DNA from: Tetrapyrgos nigripes | Lineage: Eukaryota; Basidiomycota; Agaricomycetes; Agaricales; Campanellaceae | Assembly: GCA_013368315.1 (NCBI GenBank) | Contig: JAACJM010000100.1 | Span: 235,839 to 299,838 of the forward strand | DNA: 64,000 bases | Direction of reading: 5' to 3' | Shown here: positions 32,866 through 45,349 of the stretch, piece after piece | Numbering within the stretch: position 1 is the first letter of the stretch | How the letters are laid out: each line of letters opens with the position of its first letter | The notes under the pieces: generated by a model | The model's database searches: none | Seen by the model: only the letters and a program-made list of their open reading frames with translations | Told to the model about the DNA's origin: nothing | Translations under genes and position numbers: made by a program

Positions 32866-34712
32866 TTGCCAGTAAGTAATTACACTCGGTCTTCAAATTT
32901 TCATTCTCAGTATCTACATTTCAGGCTGACTCCTGCTGATCTGGACAATGATGAAGATGACTATGTTGGCACAGAAAGCAACACAGATGATTTTGTGGAT
33001 GAAGCAACTGCCGATGAGGATGAAGAAGGTGGTAGTGACAATGAAGAGGAGGCCGATGAGGACAACATAGAGGGAGGAGATGATGTAAACAACCAGAGTG
33101 AAGAAGGAGTTGACAAGTGAGTAAATCTTAATCTAGCTGATCTACACATATTTAACACTCTTTATCAGTGCATATTCTAAAAGCTCCTCCACTAAAAAAA
33201 CCATTCAACAGGTGGTTGATGAGTACGTTGTATGTTTACAGTACACAGCTGCTACTAATGCTACTGTACAGATTTGACAACTGAGAGAAGCAGGAGAGAT
33301 CTAGAAAGACTGAGGCACAACTTGCTCTGTGAGTCACTTACCCATCCTTGCATATTTCCAAATTATTCACGTATCTTCAGTGAAGAGGCCATTCGTTATT
33401 GGGGTGATTTTAATCACTCCTTTACCTATGCACCTCCTCTCGTGTGTGAGGTGATGCGAGATAATTTGAAGGAGCCTGGACTTGATGTTGAGGGTTTGTA
33501 TGCCCACTGAGATCCCGTTAGAGTGTGAGTGGTTTGCATTATTTCGTATCCTGTTTATAAACATGAAAACCATGGACCCCCTTGTGTCAATATATCAGTG
33601 GGATCAGTGAGTGTCAGCTCTTTCATTCTATCTCTTATATCTCATGACATTATCTGTATCAGGTTCTTCATTTGTCTCTGGTGCAACCTGAGGAAATTGG
33701 ATTCTTCAACCTCAATGAGAAGGCTTTACAATCTATCACATTGGTGCACATATCTTCTGAATTTGTCTTTGCAGCATGAGTAATTGGCAATACACTTGAA
33801 GAGACTTCTTTCATTGGACCCACTGTCTATCAAGATGTTGATTGTGGGGTGGAGCTGGGCTACACCACCCAAATTGGACCATGTATGTTCTTATTCTGTT
33901 GCTCTAATCTTGTTATTGACTTGTTGATTCAGGTAAAGGTAATGATATACAGTGACCACCAAGTGCAGAGATGCTTAAAGTAAGTATTGTTATTAACAAT
34001 TTCCATTATATAATTGATTTGATGTGTATGACCTCCCAAAAGCTGACAACCTCTATCACACTGACGAATCTAAGACCAAGAAAACCTCCTCAAGCAGCAA
34101 GACAGCTGAAAAGGTGAAGTTCCTTTTTTTGGTGTCGATAATCTTGCTGACATTGCCCACATTAGAGTTCTCCCTACAAATTTAAAGACCTGAAAGAACT
34201 TCAACTTCAGCAGTCATCAGTCATTCGCAAGACCTCAGTAAGTGTTCAAGTGTTTGTTACTGGGCTAAGTTAACACCACCATATATGACTTGACACCCAA
34301 ACCAGGTCATCAAGCCTTCCATGTGCATGAGGACCTTCCAAATCTCCTCACTTGGCCACCGTGGCCAGCAGCTGAGCCACACCATAATGCGCTGGTTGCT
34401 GTTGGATATACCATCACTCGCTACTGCAACTCCAAAAACCCCAATGTTTGGAGTGCCACTTTTAACTTGCTGTGGGTCGCTGTATTGGCTGGTGATCACA
34501 ATCCAAAGAGGTGAGGCTACATGCATGTTTGGGTATTATAGCTTGATCTGACTACTTACTGCAGGTTAATGTTCCCTCAACATATTGGGGAGAACGTTGA
34601 TGAAGAATCCCTGGATGATAAGGAAGACACTCCACCTCCTCCCTCACAACACAAGCCAAAGGCACGGGCCTCACCCAGGAAGAAGGATGTAAAGGGTAAA
34701 GGCAGAGCTTGA
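32866..34712 (+). CDS. Hypothetical acidic multi-exon gene
   Basis: I do not recognise it. An acidic exon (about 32930-33118; DDYVGTESNTDDFVDEATAD) is followed by a Ser/Lys block, then at 33272-33520 SRRDLERLRHNLLCESLTHP and FSEEAIRYWGDFNHSFTYAP. Then come 33660-33890 (PEEIGFFNLNEKALQSITLV), a short block VKVMIYSDHQVQRCLK (about 33933) and a final exon pair at 34290-34712. The last reads GHQAFHVHEDLPNLLTWPPW and ends in a basic tail RASPRKKDVKGKGRA. TGA codons within otherwise open blocks (about 33508 and 33779) fall where Arg would fit, so the copy may be decayed. Exon limits are approximate. Confidence 0.4.
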
Positions 34713-35041
34713 TTGATGCCTATTTGTTTCTTAACAACATCAGAATTTCTCATGTACTCTATACATATCCACTGTCTTTACATGGTATGCCGCTCTCCTT
34801 ACATGTTATTATTACCCACTGTCCTTACTTGTTATTATTGTCATTAGCTAGTCACTCATATATGAAGTTATTCTCTATTGTCCTCCATGTATACTTGCCT
34901 TCGTTGATGAAGCACTCCCTCTCAGATGAAAAGGTGCCACATCTTTCTTCCTTTTAACATGGTACATGCATAAACAAGGGACAAACACTCAGCTCTTCTT
35001 CTTGTACATTCATCATATCTCTTGTCATTCTCCAGTCAGAA

Positions 35042-36089
35042 ATGGCTGACAAAGGAGACTTCATCCATTGGGTTGCTTCATATTTGTCTTGTTCTGGTCT
35101 CACCCAGGTAAATCTTCATCTCTTCATGTGTAGTCTGGCTAATGAGCATGCCAATGTTGTGATACCCACCCAGAAGACATATGGAAGAGATATGAAAGGG
35201 ATGCCCCAAAAAGGGCTATGCTTTTGCTGAAGGCCCACCTGCTCGGTCAAGTGTGGAGCAATAAACCTGACTATCCACCTGTCCCAACCAGTGTTGATGC
35301 ATGAGATCTCACCTATTGTTTGTATACCGATACTTGCCAAGTGAGTAAACTTTATAGGCTTGCCACACCAAGACAGAAAACAACAACATGTATCAATTTG
35401 TATGGCCTGGTGTTGCTTTGTGTAATGTCTGTTTGAACAAGTGAGTACCTTATACCTCATTGAAAAGTAGAAATATCAACTTTTAACAGTACAGATACTG
35501 TACCTGTTGAGACTTGTTCAGTCAATTGGTAGAAGCTGCACATGATACACATTCCCCAAAACGTTTTGGTTGTCATCCCCGCAAGTCCTTGGGCGGGAGG
35601 TTTCCCATTGGGCTGTGGAATAATAGGATCCAGGAATAGATGGCTTGTTGTACAGCGACTATGGGCAGGCAGTCTGACAGCGAGTGGACCGTCCGATGCC
35701 TTCTTGAGGAATTCAGTAATGCCACAAAGGCAAGTTTTGTGCCCTTTTGTGAATTTTTGTGTCTGACTTGGTACAAGGATTTGAAAATGTGGAGATTATT
35801 AGTAGCAGAGCAGTACAAACACATTTACTGGGAGCATATAGACAAAGAACTGGGCTATACTGACTACTCTAGTAGCATTGGTGAGTATGGAGGTGATATT
35901 GATGGCTCTGCGAGTGATTACCTGATATCTGACAAGTCTGCAGATGATACCTCAGCCCCTGATGAGTCAGACTCAGCTGTGGATGATAAAGATGATAAAT
36001 CAGATCCCGACAAGTCAGATGCCACCAAAGAGTCTTTTCCACTTCCAGTTGGCTCTCTGGAATTCCATACAGTATGTGAATGCTTTTAG
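35042..36089 (+). pseudogene. Hypothetical gene remnants
   Basis: The first block starts at ATG 35042 (MADKGDFIHWVASYLSCSGL) and ends at a CAG|GTAAAT donor. It continues with a block reading RAMLLLKAHLLGQVWSNKPD and VPTSVDA, a TGA, then DLTYCLYTDTCQ (35210-35340). A second open stretch (35640-36089) reads QSDSEWTVRCLLEEFSNATK and LCLTWYKDLKMWRLLVAEQY and ends in a Ser/Asp-rich repeat (DKSADDTSAPDESDSAVDDK). No family was recognised. The two may be one gene. Confidence 0.35.
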
Positions 36090-37189
36090 TACTTTCTGTA
36101 TTCATTTGATTCTTGGATAAAAATGTCCAGTCAATGTATGTATGGCTTCCAATATGCATACTCTTTATCTGGTTTATTATTTGCCATGGATTTGATAAAG
36201 TTGTTAGCGAGTTGTATGATGGTCAATTTTGAATTGTATGGTACTTAGATAACCCATCCTCTGATAAAAACTTGGGTCCTGTGTCTGAATCTTGTGTCTT
36301 TTCCTTCCATGTCAGATGTCATCGTGAGGAGTTTGACTACCATGTATGTGTCATCTTAAAGTTGAGTGCAACACTAACAACAACATGCAGAGCTCCTGAG
36401 CTAGTTGATCAGGTTCTCATATATTTGTCCACAATTGACCTTTATCACCTTGCTGGACTTTGCCATCTTCTCAATCGTCCCTTCTCTGTCTTTCCATTCG
36501 CCTCTCTGTGTTATTTTCTCCCTACTTCGATGATCATCAAACACAAGACCTGAAGCAAGTTCAGTTATGCACGGGTTTCGTTGTGTCTGGTTCCACTGTC
36601 CTGCAATTCTTGCTGCAAGAGTATTGGCCAGATTCTGACCTTGATCTATATGTCCTGGCCTCCAACGCATGACCTCTGGGTATGTTTATCCAGGCATGTG
36701 GCTATACCTTTAAGCCAAAAATTAACCTGCATATGGCCTTCTCATGTGCTTTGGCCACCTCTATCAGAGTGGACACCGTGAAGATGAGTGAGTCAGAGCT
36801 GATATTTGAATATGATGGGTGAGGGATCGTAGGCATTTTTACTTTCGTGAAAGGATCACTGTCAGTTCAGATATAGTTGACGTGTTACTGGACTTCCATT
36901 CAAGTGTGTTACTGTCTCTTGTTGATGAATACTTACTCACTTGTGATTACAGCTGTTGTCATGAACTTTGCCACCTTTGATGCTGTGTACTCATTGTTTC
37001 CCCATACCACTTTTGTCGATAAGGTCACACATATCATGACCACTTCGTTCTCAAGTGCAAAGCCTGCTCTAAGAAAGTACCAACGTCAGGGGTGGCAGCT
37101 AAAATCCGGTATAGCTCCACAGGCATATTCCAGCTGTACTGGTGAGCTCAATCACCATACACGTTATGTGGGGGATCGTTTTTGCTGGG
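36090..37189. other. Region with short unassigned coding-like blocks
   Basis: Plus-strand blocks 36410-36550 and 37010-37190 (TTFVDKVTHIMTTSFSSAKP, AYSSCTGELNHHTRYVGDRF) look translated but match nothing I know. They may continue the hypothetical gene before them. Confidence 0.3.
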
Positions 37190-37529
37190 TCATATTTTGC
37201 TATACCACAACATGATTTTTTCTCACAAAATCTGATTATAACAGTGGAAGAGCTCCATCAAGAATGGGGGATGGTGTCCACTCCCCAGCAGTCAGAGTAA
37301 AAATGAGGGCAATTTTTAGAAAAGAGTGGTGAAATGGGGTTTTGTAAAACTCCTGTCTACAGAAGAATAACTTGCCTGGGGTATCGCAAATTTGGTGTCA
37401 AAAGCTGTCTATTTTACTATTGAATCAGTCTACAACTTTTTTGAAGTCGAACAACACAGCTGTTGTAGAGATACAGTGGTAAAGATGTTGTGTAAAAATA
37501 TGGGGACCGTCACTTTCCATGACAATGAG
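37190..37529. mobile_element. Truncated copy of the 504-bp CTCATTGTCAC MITE family
   Basis: About 340 bp match the element at 49076-49579 and the copy at 42010-43439. The right end GGACCGTCACTTTCCATGAC then CAATGAG is present and followed by TA. The left end is missing. Confidence 0.75.
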
Positions 37530-37952
37530 TACTCTCTTCATCAATCTAACTAAGCAGTCCTTTTTTGGTGGGGAACATGAGATCGCCCTCAGGTATAATG
37601 TGAGTACAGAAAGTAGAAGCCTTTATCAAGGTACCCATCAAAGCCTGCAATGGCTTAAACTGATGGGTGAGCAGTGAGATTTGAATCATTTTTGAGTACC
37701 CCTGTCAGCCAGTCTCCCTGTTCGTGTAATGCAATACAGGTTGCCTTGTCAAGAAATCTTGTTGGGTTTTGCATATGCCATCGAGACAATGTTGGCACAT
37801 TGCTGGAACACAGCACATGTATAAAGTACACTGAGCACCAAAAAAATAAAAATCAGTGACAAGTAAAGATATTTAAAAGAATAAAATGCACTTTCTGGAC
37901 TTTGAGCTATACAGGTCAGTGGGTACCACTAGGACATCCTCATATATCAATA

Positions 37953-38359
37953 CAGGTGGGGTACCCCCAGACCCCAGATTCCAATATGGCAGGGGTCTGT
38001 CCAGGCCATACAATATAGGCCTTGGTTACTAGGAGGGGTTGTGAGGTGCATAGCACCAAGCTGTTAGAGGTTAGGGTTCAGGTTAGGGTAAGGGATAAGA
38101 CTACCTTTATAGGGGGGGTTTGGGAGGTGCAGCTGCTTGTTAGAGGTCAGGGTTAGTGGTTAGAGGTTAAGGTTGGTGGTTAGTGGTTAGGGTTAGCAGT
38201 TCAAGGGGTGATGGCAGGTTAGGGTCACATGATTTTGCAATATGGAATGTAGATTATATAACACCCCAGTGACCCATATTTAAATACTGGACTCTCAGAT
38301 AAGGGGGCTGGACAGACCCCTCCCATATTGGAATGCAGGGTCTGGGGGTACCCCACCTG
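37953..38359. mobile_element. 407-bp Tc1/mariner-type MITE with telomere-like interior
   Basis: Ends are CAGGTGGGGTACCCCCAGAC and its inverse, with about 55 bp of inverted repeat, flanked by TA on both sides (37951-37952, 38360-38361). The interior (38060-38225) has many GGTTAGGGTTAG, GGTTAGAGG and GGTTAGTGG units, close to the fungal telomere repeat TTAGGG. It has no coding frame. Confidence 0.85.
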
Positions 38360-38689
38360 TACTGCAATGTTAAGGTGACATTGCCTCTGGACAGGTAGTT
38401 GAGGGGTGGACATTGCATACAGTTGGAACTGTGCATCTATGTACCTGAAGCCAAACAATATTGAGAAAAACAAGCATACACCAAAATAAAAGGTCAAACG
38501 AACCTCCCAAACATTTGTCCTTGCCACTTCGTGTTGTTGAAAACCAGAACAAGCTATTTTTTGTCACTGAAGTAAACCCATGTTGAAGCATGGTTGAAAA
38601 TGTCAGTGCTGTTGGAAATTCATGAAGTAGTTTCAGAGCCCCTAATTGTATCATTAGTAGACAGCACTGCTGTTCCAAGAAATGGGAAC

Positions 38690-40225
38690 ATACTTTGCTT
38701 GCAGCTTAGCACCTTCAGTGTCAGTCACATCTTCTTCAACCTCGCTAAGTACAGGCATTTTTTTTGACTCAGCATCGCTGACTTTGCGATTCACCAACTC
38801 TGTAACTTCACTAACATCATCACCATCATCAACAATGTGGAAAATGGACTAAACAAAGTGAGCAGACATTCAAATGTGCAAGTAAGTAGTATTTCTAACC
38901 TGGAGAGCCTAGATTTTTCCTTCCCTTTGCTTTTTGATCTGACAGTAGACTTGACTGCATGTGCTGCAGAGCTGGACTTCTTTGCAACTGTGGCAGAGGA
39001 GGGTTTTAGGTGTTAAGGGCTTTGCAGAGTGGAAGTTAAGTCATCAATGCTGGGGAAGTCGTTGTCTGTTAAGATCCTGTTTTAAGGGTTCAAAAAAACA
39101 GCACAGCATCAGTGCTGTACATACATCACTGCGCCCATGTTTTTTGGTGACATGGCCAGGGTCAGGTTTCACCTTCCATCCAGAGGCAGAGACAGCCATC
39201 TTTGCAGCAGTAATGGCCTTGGAAGATGTTTTAGACAGTGAAGACAACTTCAGCTGAGTATAGGTTGGGGCCTGCAGTGGCTTTCCTAAAGACATATGTC
39301 AGTAAGCGCAGTCATACAGTAAATTTAACAGCAACAAGATACATACTTGGACTTAGCCTTGCCCCTGGTCACTTCCTCATCTGACCTGGACAAAGAATGG
39401 GTAAACCTCCATCACAACCCATATTGAGTGACAGACATAAAGACAATGCACTCCAGATCAGTGAAGACAGCAGCAGGCTTCTCAATGTCAAGTCCCTTGG
39501 CGAGCAGTGTGGTCATCATTCAGGGAACAGGTCTAGGCTGTTTCTGAATGGGGCTGAATAAAACAGTTAAATGATCAGTGGGATGAACACTTAAATAAAG
39601 ACGTACATTGGCTCTGCTTTGGAGTTAGAGGCAGTTTCCAACATCTCTTCTTCTGACCTAGAAAACAAAATGTTCATTAGTGTATTTAGAGATAACAAGT
39701 ATGACAACTCACTCTAACTCTGAGGTGAATGCTTCCTGCTGACCATTGTCAGTTTTCTTTGCAGCAGTTTTAGCCTTAGAATGTTTGTCTTCAGCACTGA
39801 AATATTGAATGAATGCATAGGTAAAACTACACCTAAGGATTAACCTGCTATCAGACATCAAAGCAGTGATGGTGTCATCATACTCAATCTTTTTAGCACT
39901 AGGTTTGGGGTTGTAAAGCCATACGCAAGTCAATAATAACAATGGAGGGAGGAACAGTTGAACAGCAATAGCAAAGCAAATTAAGAAAATATAATTTAAG
40001 AACATAAACTCACTTGTGTCCTGACTTCCTGACAGGCAAGGACATAGGGGGTGGAGTTGGCTGGTTCTCTTCATCACCAGACATTCTGGCTACAGATTTG
40101 TCTGACCCAATGATGACCAGGTCCTCCTCATCACTGCAAATAATAACGGAAAGATGGGGGGGAAAGTCAGCAGTCAAGATGGGAGCAGAAACAGCACATA
40201 CATCAAAGCCAAGAGTGTGCTGCAA
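38690..40225 (-). CDS. Hypothetical low-complexity multi-exon gene
   Basis: Minus-strand exons of 50-200 bp alternate with introns carrying clear AG/GT signals: SDEEDLVIIGSDKSVARMSG and PPPMSLPVRKSGHK (40130-40012), SAKKIEYDDTITALMSDS (about 39900-39845), SAEDKHSKAKTAAKKTDNGQ (39797-39710), SEEEMLETASNSKAEP (39655-39608), GKPLQAPTYTQLKLSSLSKT (39285-39130) and DDGDDVSEVTELVNRKVSDA (about 38835-38700). The protein is rich in Ser, Asp, Glu and Lys and mostly disordered. The N-terminal style recalls the regions before DUF6532 domains, but no folded domain is seen, so no function is assigned. Confidence 0.4.
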
Positions 40226-41575
40226 GGGGAACCAGGCTCATTGGCAGGCTGACCCATCAAAATGTTGGCAAAGGAAAAAGACGGAGTAACAGAATGAGAC
40301 TAAGAATCTGGCAGTCTGGTCTTTTTTGGTTCGACTAGCATCAATGCTGGTGTCAGGGCTAGACAACAGCAAAATAAGTAATACAAGTCAACCAAACTGA
40401 ATGGTGAGAAGGGAACGACATCTTATGATGCAATGTGTTTGGGTGCCATTGAATCAAGAAAAGTTGCAAGATGAGATCAAGGATGAAAGGTCAATGATAT
40501 GGTCAGTAAAGGCTAGGGAACTTTGAGAGAACACACCTTATAATGCAGTCTCTCGATATCCAAATGTAAAATCAAATGTTCCAGACCACTGCCATCGATA
40601 AGAAAAAGGATCGCATTAGACGGAGAAGGCAGTGGAGCATTTGCAAATCATTGCAAGAAAAAGAAAAACAGGCAGTAATAAGCCACTCCTCTCAGCCAAA
40701 CAACATGCAAATAGAAAAGGAAAAAGGTAACAGAGCCAAGCATACCTAGCTCGCATATGCCCCAGTTATGCGTCTTGAACAGAGGAATCTACAAAAACAC
40801 AAAAGGAAAGGGCATACAAGAGAGAGATGTGAAGACAGGCCTTTGAGGGTTCTGCCAATTAACCTCTGTAAGAAGCCAAGGTTTCTAGCCAAAAGAAGCA
40901 TGCTGGTTGCTAGTTCACAATTCACACCATGCTCTTTTGCAACCCCTCAACTCATCAATAGATAAAAGGTTTAATCAGTGTTGGCTAGAGTGAAATACAT
41001 CAACCAAGTTTAAAACCTGTAAATGGAATAAAAATACACCAATGATGGAATGGAGGATAAATAGGTGCACTTACTGAACAACTCAGCATTGTGAAGGCAC
41101 TGGAATGTTTATGACCAGTGCCAAAGATACCAAAAATAAACCACGAAGTAGTGGGCATTAGAGGGTTGTACCCAGTCATGGTTGTACCAAACCTGACGTT
41201 GGAAAAAACTAGAATCGGATTTGCCTCGACCAACCCCAGTACTTAACCAAATCAGTGTTAATGCAGCATTTGGAGGCCTCTGCCAATTTACCACCTCTTT
41301 GATGTGTACACCCTTCTACCATCTGCTCTACAATGCTGCCCAATTTTTATGACACTGATGCAGCCAGTGAGTAATATCATGGTTGAAAAATGATCTTTAC
41401 TTGCACAGCTTTCCCATCTACTCAGCTGTTAAACTCAATGCCATCTCTGTGGAAAGAAGAGACTTGAAACACACATCTTACCAGCTATTGGCCTTGACTA
41501 AGGTCAGTAAGCGCTGTAAAGTTATTCAAGAATGATCTGCACCCACAGTAATCATACTAGGCCATTGCCTGGGAA
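40226..41575. other. Intergenic stretch, no gene recognised
   Basis: Purine-rich on the plus strand, with no convincing exon series and no element ends detected. Confidence 0.4.
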
Positions 41576-41758
41576 GACAAGCTGGACACCATTTACGGCG
41601 GTGTCCCCAAGGCCTGGAGGGTCATTGTGGCTGACCACAATGTCGAAGAAATTACGTTCAACATCCAGGGTATCTTGGTGGACAAAAACCTCTCACCTTT
41701 CAACCTTGAAAGGCTTTCCAGACTGCTACTGATGAGCTGTGGCAACTTTGATAACTAG
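41576..41758 (+). pseudogene. Short coding-like fragment
   Basis: The frame reads DKLDTIYGGVPKAWRVIVAD and IQGILVDKNLSPFNLERLSR and ends at TAG 41758. It looks like the C-terminal end of a protein I do not recognise. No upstream exon was identified. Confidence 0.3.
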
Positions 41759-42009
41759 ATCCTGTAAAAGACAATGCTCGGGGAAGAACACCAGCACGAA
41801 CGCAACCATCAATCCTGTGCACTTGCAACAACACATACAAATCAGCAGTTTCAACAGCGCTTTGTTCAAAGATGTGGTTGCTAATTTAAATGCTGTACAC
41901 AGATTGTTAGGCATAGCCCCCAACCTTCCGGTCATCACTATTTATAGTAATCATTATTTCTTGATGCCACCCCATCCAAATTTTTGACTGTTCTAACACG
42001 GATCATTGG

Positions 42010-43439
42010 ACTAGGTGTCACAGAAAGTGATGGTCCCCACATTTTTTGAGGATATCTCTAAAATGACAGTGCATTTCTGCTTCAACCAAGTTGTAAAGTT
42101 GTTTGTTAGTGAAATAGAAAGTTTTTGATACCCGAGTTGAGATGCCCCAGTTGGGTGGTATGACTGTAGAGGGGTATTTCTGATACCCCCATTTTGCTAT
42201 ACCATAACATGATTTTTTCTCGCAAATCTGATTATACCAGTGGAAAGAGTGACATGAAGAATGGGGGATGGAGTCCACTCCCCAGCAATCAGAGTAAAAA
42301 TGAGGACAAATTTTGGAAAAGAGTAGTGAAATGGCGTTTTTGCAAAACTCATGTCTACAGAAGAATCACTTGCCTGGGGTATCACAAATTGGGTGTCAAA
42401 AGCTGTCTATTTTACTACTGAATCAGTCTACAACTTTTTTGAAGTTAAACGACGCAGTCGTCATAGAGATACAGTGGTATAGATGTTGTGGAAAAATATG
42501 AGGACTGTCACTTTCCGTGTATGGCAATAATATTGTCCAGAAAATCAAAAGCCGGGATTTTCACGCAAGTTACCACTTTTTTTGACAATTTGCCCTTTTT
42601 TCACACAAGTTGGGTGGACTCAAGACTTTTCGTGTTTTTTTGCGCAACTTCTCATTGATGAAAAGATAAATCATCTTTCTGTACAAGTTTGGATAATGGA
42701 CCAAAAAATTAACAGGTTCCTCGCTCGCCACATTTTTTGCGCATGTTTGTGGTGATCAATTTTTACCATGATTTTTGGTTCTGGAAATGGAAACTTAAGA
42801 CAATTTTTCACATGTTGAACTTCTTTCATAGCCCAAATATTTGTGCAAGTTCCGTGCCAAGTATTTCTTCGCTTTTTTTGCAAGTTCCTAAGAAGGAAAT
42901 TTCATTTAGCACAACAATATGAGTAGTAGTGGTTATTTATCAGTCCAATTGGATATCTCCGTTGGTAGTATACAAAGTACTACCTATGTATCACTGATCT
43001 ACATAGGACAAAAGTATGAGGCTGAGCCTTTGACCATGTCCGTGGTATCGACTTGCCAAAATTCACGAAAGGTACTAGGTAGGAACCTGTGTAAAAAGTC
43101 CCAGCCAAAGTGATGTACTCTGAGTCACTTGTGGAAATTTTCCGTGATTGTTCACATGCGTGAACTTGTAAAATTCAGGCCAGTTCTACGAGAGTTGAAC
43201 CTGCAAAAAAAAGTTGACTCCAAACCTAGAGTTGACCTGCGAAAAAATTGTTGTCACTGACAACTTGAAAATTTTGGACACTGGATGTGCACTTGTGTGA
43301 AATCTCAAGCATTGTCAGGACTTTCGAGCTTGTAAAATTCCATGACGCTTGTCACACCAACTTGTAAAATTTCTGCCTCAAACCAAACCTGTAAAATTTG
43401 ATTTTCGGACAGTATTACTGCCATATCCGTGACAATGAG
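42010..43439. mobile_element. 504-bp-family MITE copy, interrupted by a second element
   Basis: The left end (TGTCACAGAAAGTGATGGTCC) and the right end (TCCGTGACAATGAG, 43426-43439) match the family seen at 49076-49579. The copy is cut at 42519/43426 by a 906-bp element and is otherwise close to full length. It contains the same interior as the truncated copy at 37190. Confidence 0.8.
42520..43425. mobile_element. 906-bp non-autonomous element of unassigned family
   Basis: Ends are TATGGCAATAATATTGTCC and the inverse of TATGGCAGTAATACTGTCC. TCCGTG is repeated on both sides (42514-42519, 43426-43431), a 6-bp duplication that splits the host MITE. Inside, motifs like ACTTGTAAAATTT occur many times in the right half and in the opposite sense (CAAGTT) in the left half. 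No protein is encoded. The family is not one I can name. Confidence 0.8.
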
Positions 43440-43441
43440 TA

Positions 43442-43793
43442 GACTGGGAAAGTATCATCATATTAAGGTCAAAAGTTATGTGATCTACATTTTCACGTGT
43501 GAGGGTACTGCCACAAAATTTGAATAGACCATGGCTAAAGTGGGGCTTGAACACGCACCTCACAGAATATAACTACTACACCAAATAGGCTTCCCTAAAT
43601 CTCAAAACTTATTTATGTTGTCAACATAACAGCTACACATAAATTTCGGTGACTATATTCTTTCACTAGTGACTGAAAGTGATAAGTTATAGTCTATAGA
43701 CAAAATTTATTGCACAACTTCAACCTTTTTGAATGTTGTAAGGTGGTTTCTGTGCCGTTGTGCGCGGACTTTTGCAGTGTAGGTTTTTTTGGC
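43442..43793 (-). repeat. Interspersed repeat with a tRNA-like core, copy 2
   Basis: It is the inverted counterpart of 20985-21345. On the minus strand the tRNA-like part reads TTTGGTGTAGTAGTT (A-box-like) and GTGTTCAAGCCCC (B-box-like, about 43542-43554). It lies directly against the end of the MITE. A further short copy of its far end (GCACAACTTCAATCTTTTTG) occurs at about 44032. Confidence 0.6.
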
Positions 43794-44645
43794 CTTCCGA
43801 ATCGATTGGAGGGGGTCCCAGAGCGTGGGAACCTCGTCTTGGGGTACTATTTTGCGATTGCATTTTTGCAGGTATGCAAAAACTGGCCATATCTAATTCG
43901 CCCGTACTCCAATCACTTCGCAAATAACACCAATCGATTTGGACAGTCAAATTACATAGGAATAGATCCTCACGCCCCTATCAATTTTTCAGTGTACTTG
44001 TGATCCAAAGGGCTGAGTTTTTACAGGTACTGCACAACTTCAATCTTTTTGCATGCTGTAAGGTGGCTTCTGTGCTGATCTTCGCCCTTTCTTAGCACCG
44101 CCTGACACATAGTTGATGAACCGCTTCACGATTTCGGCTGCGAAATAAAAAGACATCTGTTGACTGCGAGGTCGAAAGCGAAAGGAATAGGGAAAGTTGA
44201 CGGAAATGGAGGACTGAAAATAAAGGGTTGGACCATGCCAGTGGGGGCAGGAACGCCTTGAAATGGTGGTAATGCCAGAGGTTGAAGATGGGAAGGTGAA
44301 GTATAAGGAGAAGAATCGAAGCTACGCATTGTCGTTTGCAGTCAACTAGAAGACTTCTCGCTCATTCTAGGTGCAATGGCGAAGCTCAGTACCCATGTTG
44401 GCCTTCAGTATGTGAGCAATTTAAACCCGAAGAACAAAGGTGAAAGGTAACGAAAATGAATAGAAAAAACTGTACTGTTAACCATATGCTGCATGAGAAA
44501 AAACAACGGACTTACAAGTTGATACAGCATGACATGAACGCAGGCTTTCTGAGGGTGAAGCAGCAAAGACATATCATAGACAGGGGCCATACAGAACTGA
44601 AGATGTATCCCCAAAGCTAGAAGGAAACAAAGGCTTGATGTATAT
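43794..44645. other. No gene recognised
   Basis: Only short frames. No element ends other than the partial repeat copy at about 44032-44090. Confidence 0.4.
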
Positions 44646-44990
44646 ACAAGCACAAACAAAAAATGTTTGATTAACGGTGCCAGATGAGGTTGTGTAGATG
44701 CGGAATGTACAAACAAAGACCAAACAAAAATGTTCAATTAACGGTGCCAACAAGCAAAAGCTTTGGTGGAATGTACATACACAAACGCAAACAGAAATGT
44801 TCGATTAACGGTACCAGCGGCCAAAAGGGAGCAAAGTGGCTGTGTAGACGCGGAATGTCCAAACTGATAACAAACAAAAATGCTCGATTAACGGTGCCAG
44901 CAGCCAAAAGGGAGAGAAATAGTGGCTGTGTAAATGCAGATGGCCAAGCATCTGCAAACAAAAATGTTCGATTAATGCGGCCAAAAAAGT
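44646..44990. repeat. Minisatellite, five diverged units of about 45-90 bp
   Basis: Each unit has the core ACAAAAATGTTCGATTAACG followed by GTGCCAGCAGCCAAAAGGGAG-like sequence and GGCTGTGTAGACGCGGAATG. Units start near 44646, 44706, 44773, 44858 and 44943. Length differences come from indels in the tails. The minus strand stays open across it by chance of the period. Confidence 0.75.
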
Positions 44991-45210
44991 GAGGTATAAG
45001 ACTCCTCCTCATTTCATTCGGACTCGTAAAGTGAGACAAGTACTTGCAAGTACTTGCTAGGCAAGTTTGGATTCTGGAAGAGTGCCAGTATGAATTGGAA
45101 AACCTGAAAACTTGCAAGTTACTTGCGAGTGGACTTGTTGAGATCTCTAGTTCCTGTAGATAATATCCTATAATTCGCTGCAATCCCCCATCGCGTCATC
45201 CCGACAATTA

Positions 45211-45250
45211 GGGCCTGTTCGGCAAAAGATTCCAAGTTACATGTACCGGT
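45211..45250 (+). repeat. Left terminal inverted repeat of Harbinger 2
   Basis: It is 40 bp long and identical to the inverse of 48152-48191. It does not resemble the 89-bp repeats of Harbinger 1, so the two elements belong to different families. Confidence 0.95.
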
Positions 45251-45349
45251 TAATGTTAAATTTCGAGGCACGTGTGTATGTACCAACCCTGGGAAAAGTC
45301 CGGGACTACCTGCAAGAAAAAAACTGACACAGTCGGTTTGACGTCCGCA

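Noticed and set aside
32961..33158. Ser-rich minus-strand frame
   Set aside because: It is the antisense of an acidic Asp/Glu-rich exon, a common artefact of GAT/GAA-rich DNA.
36986..37010. Left end of the truncated MITE copy (TACTCATTGT at about 36988)
   Set aside because: Only ten bases match the family end and the following bases do not; chance is the better explanation.
44734..45183. Open minus-strand frame of about 150 codons across the minisatellite
   Set aside because: The frame is a product of the repeat period; it has no family resemblance or splice context.
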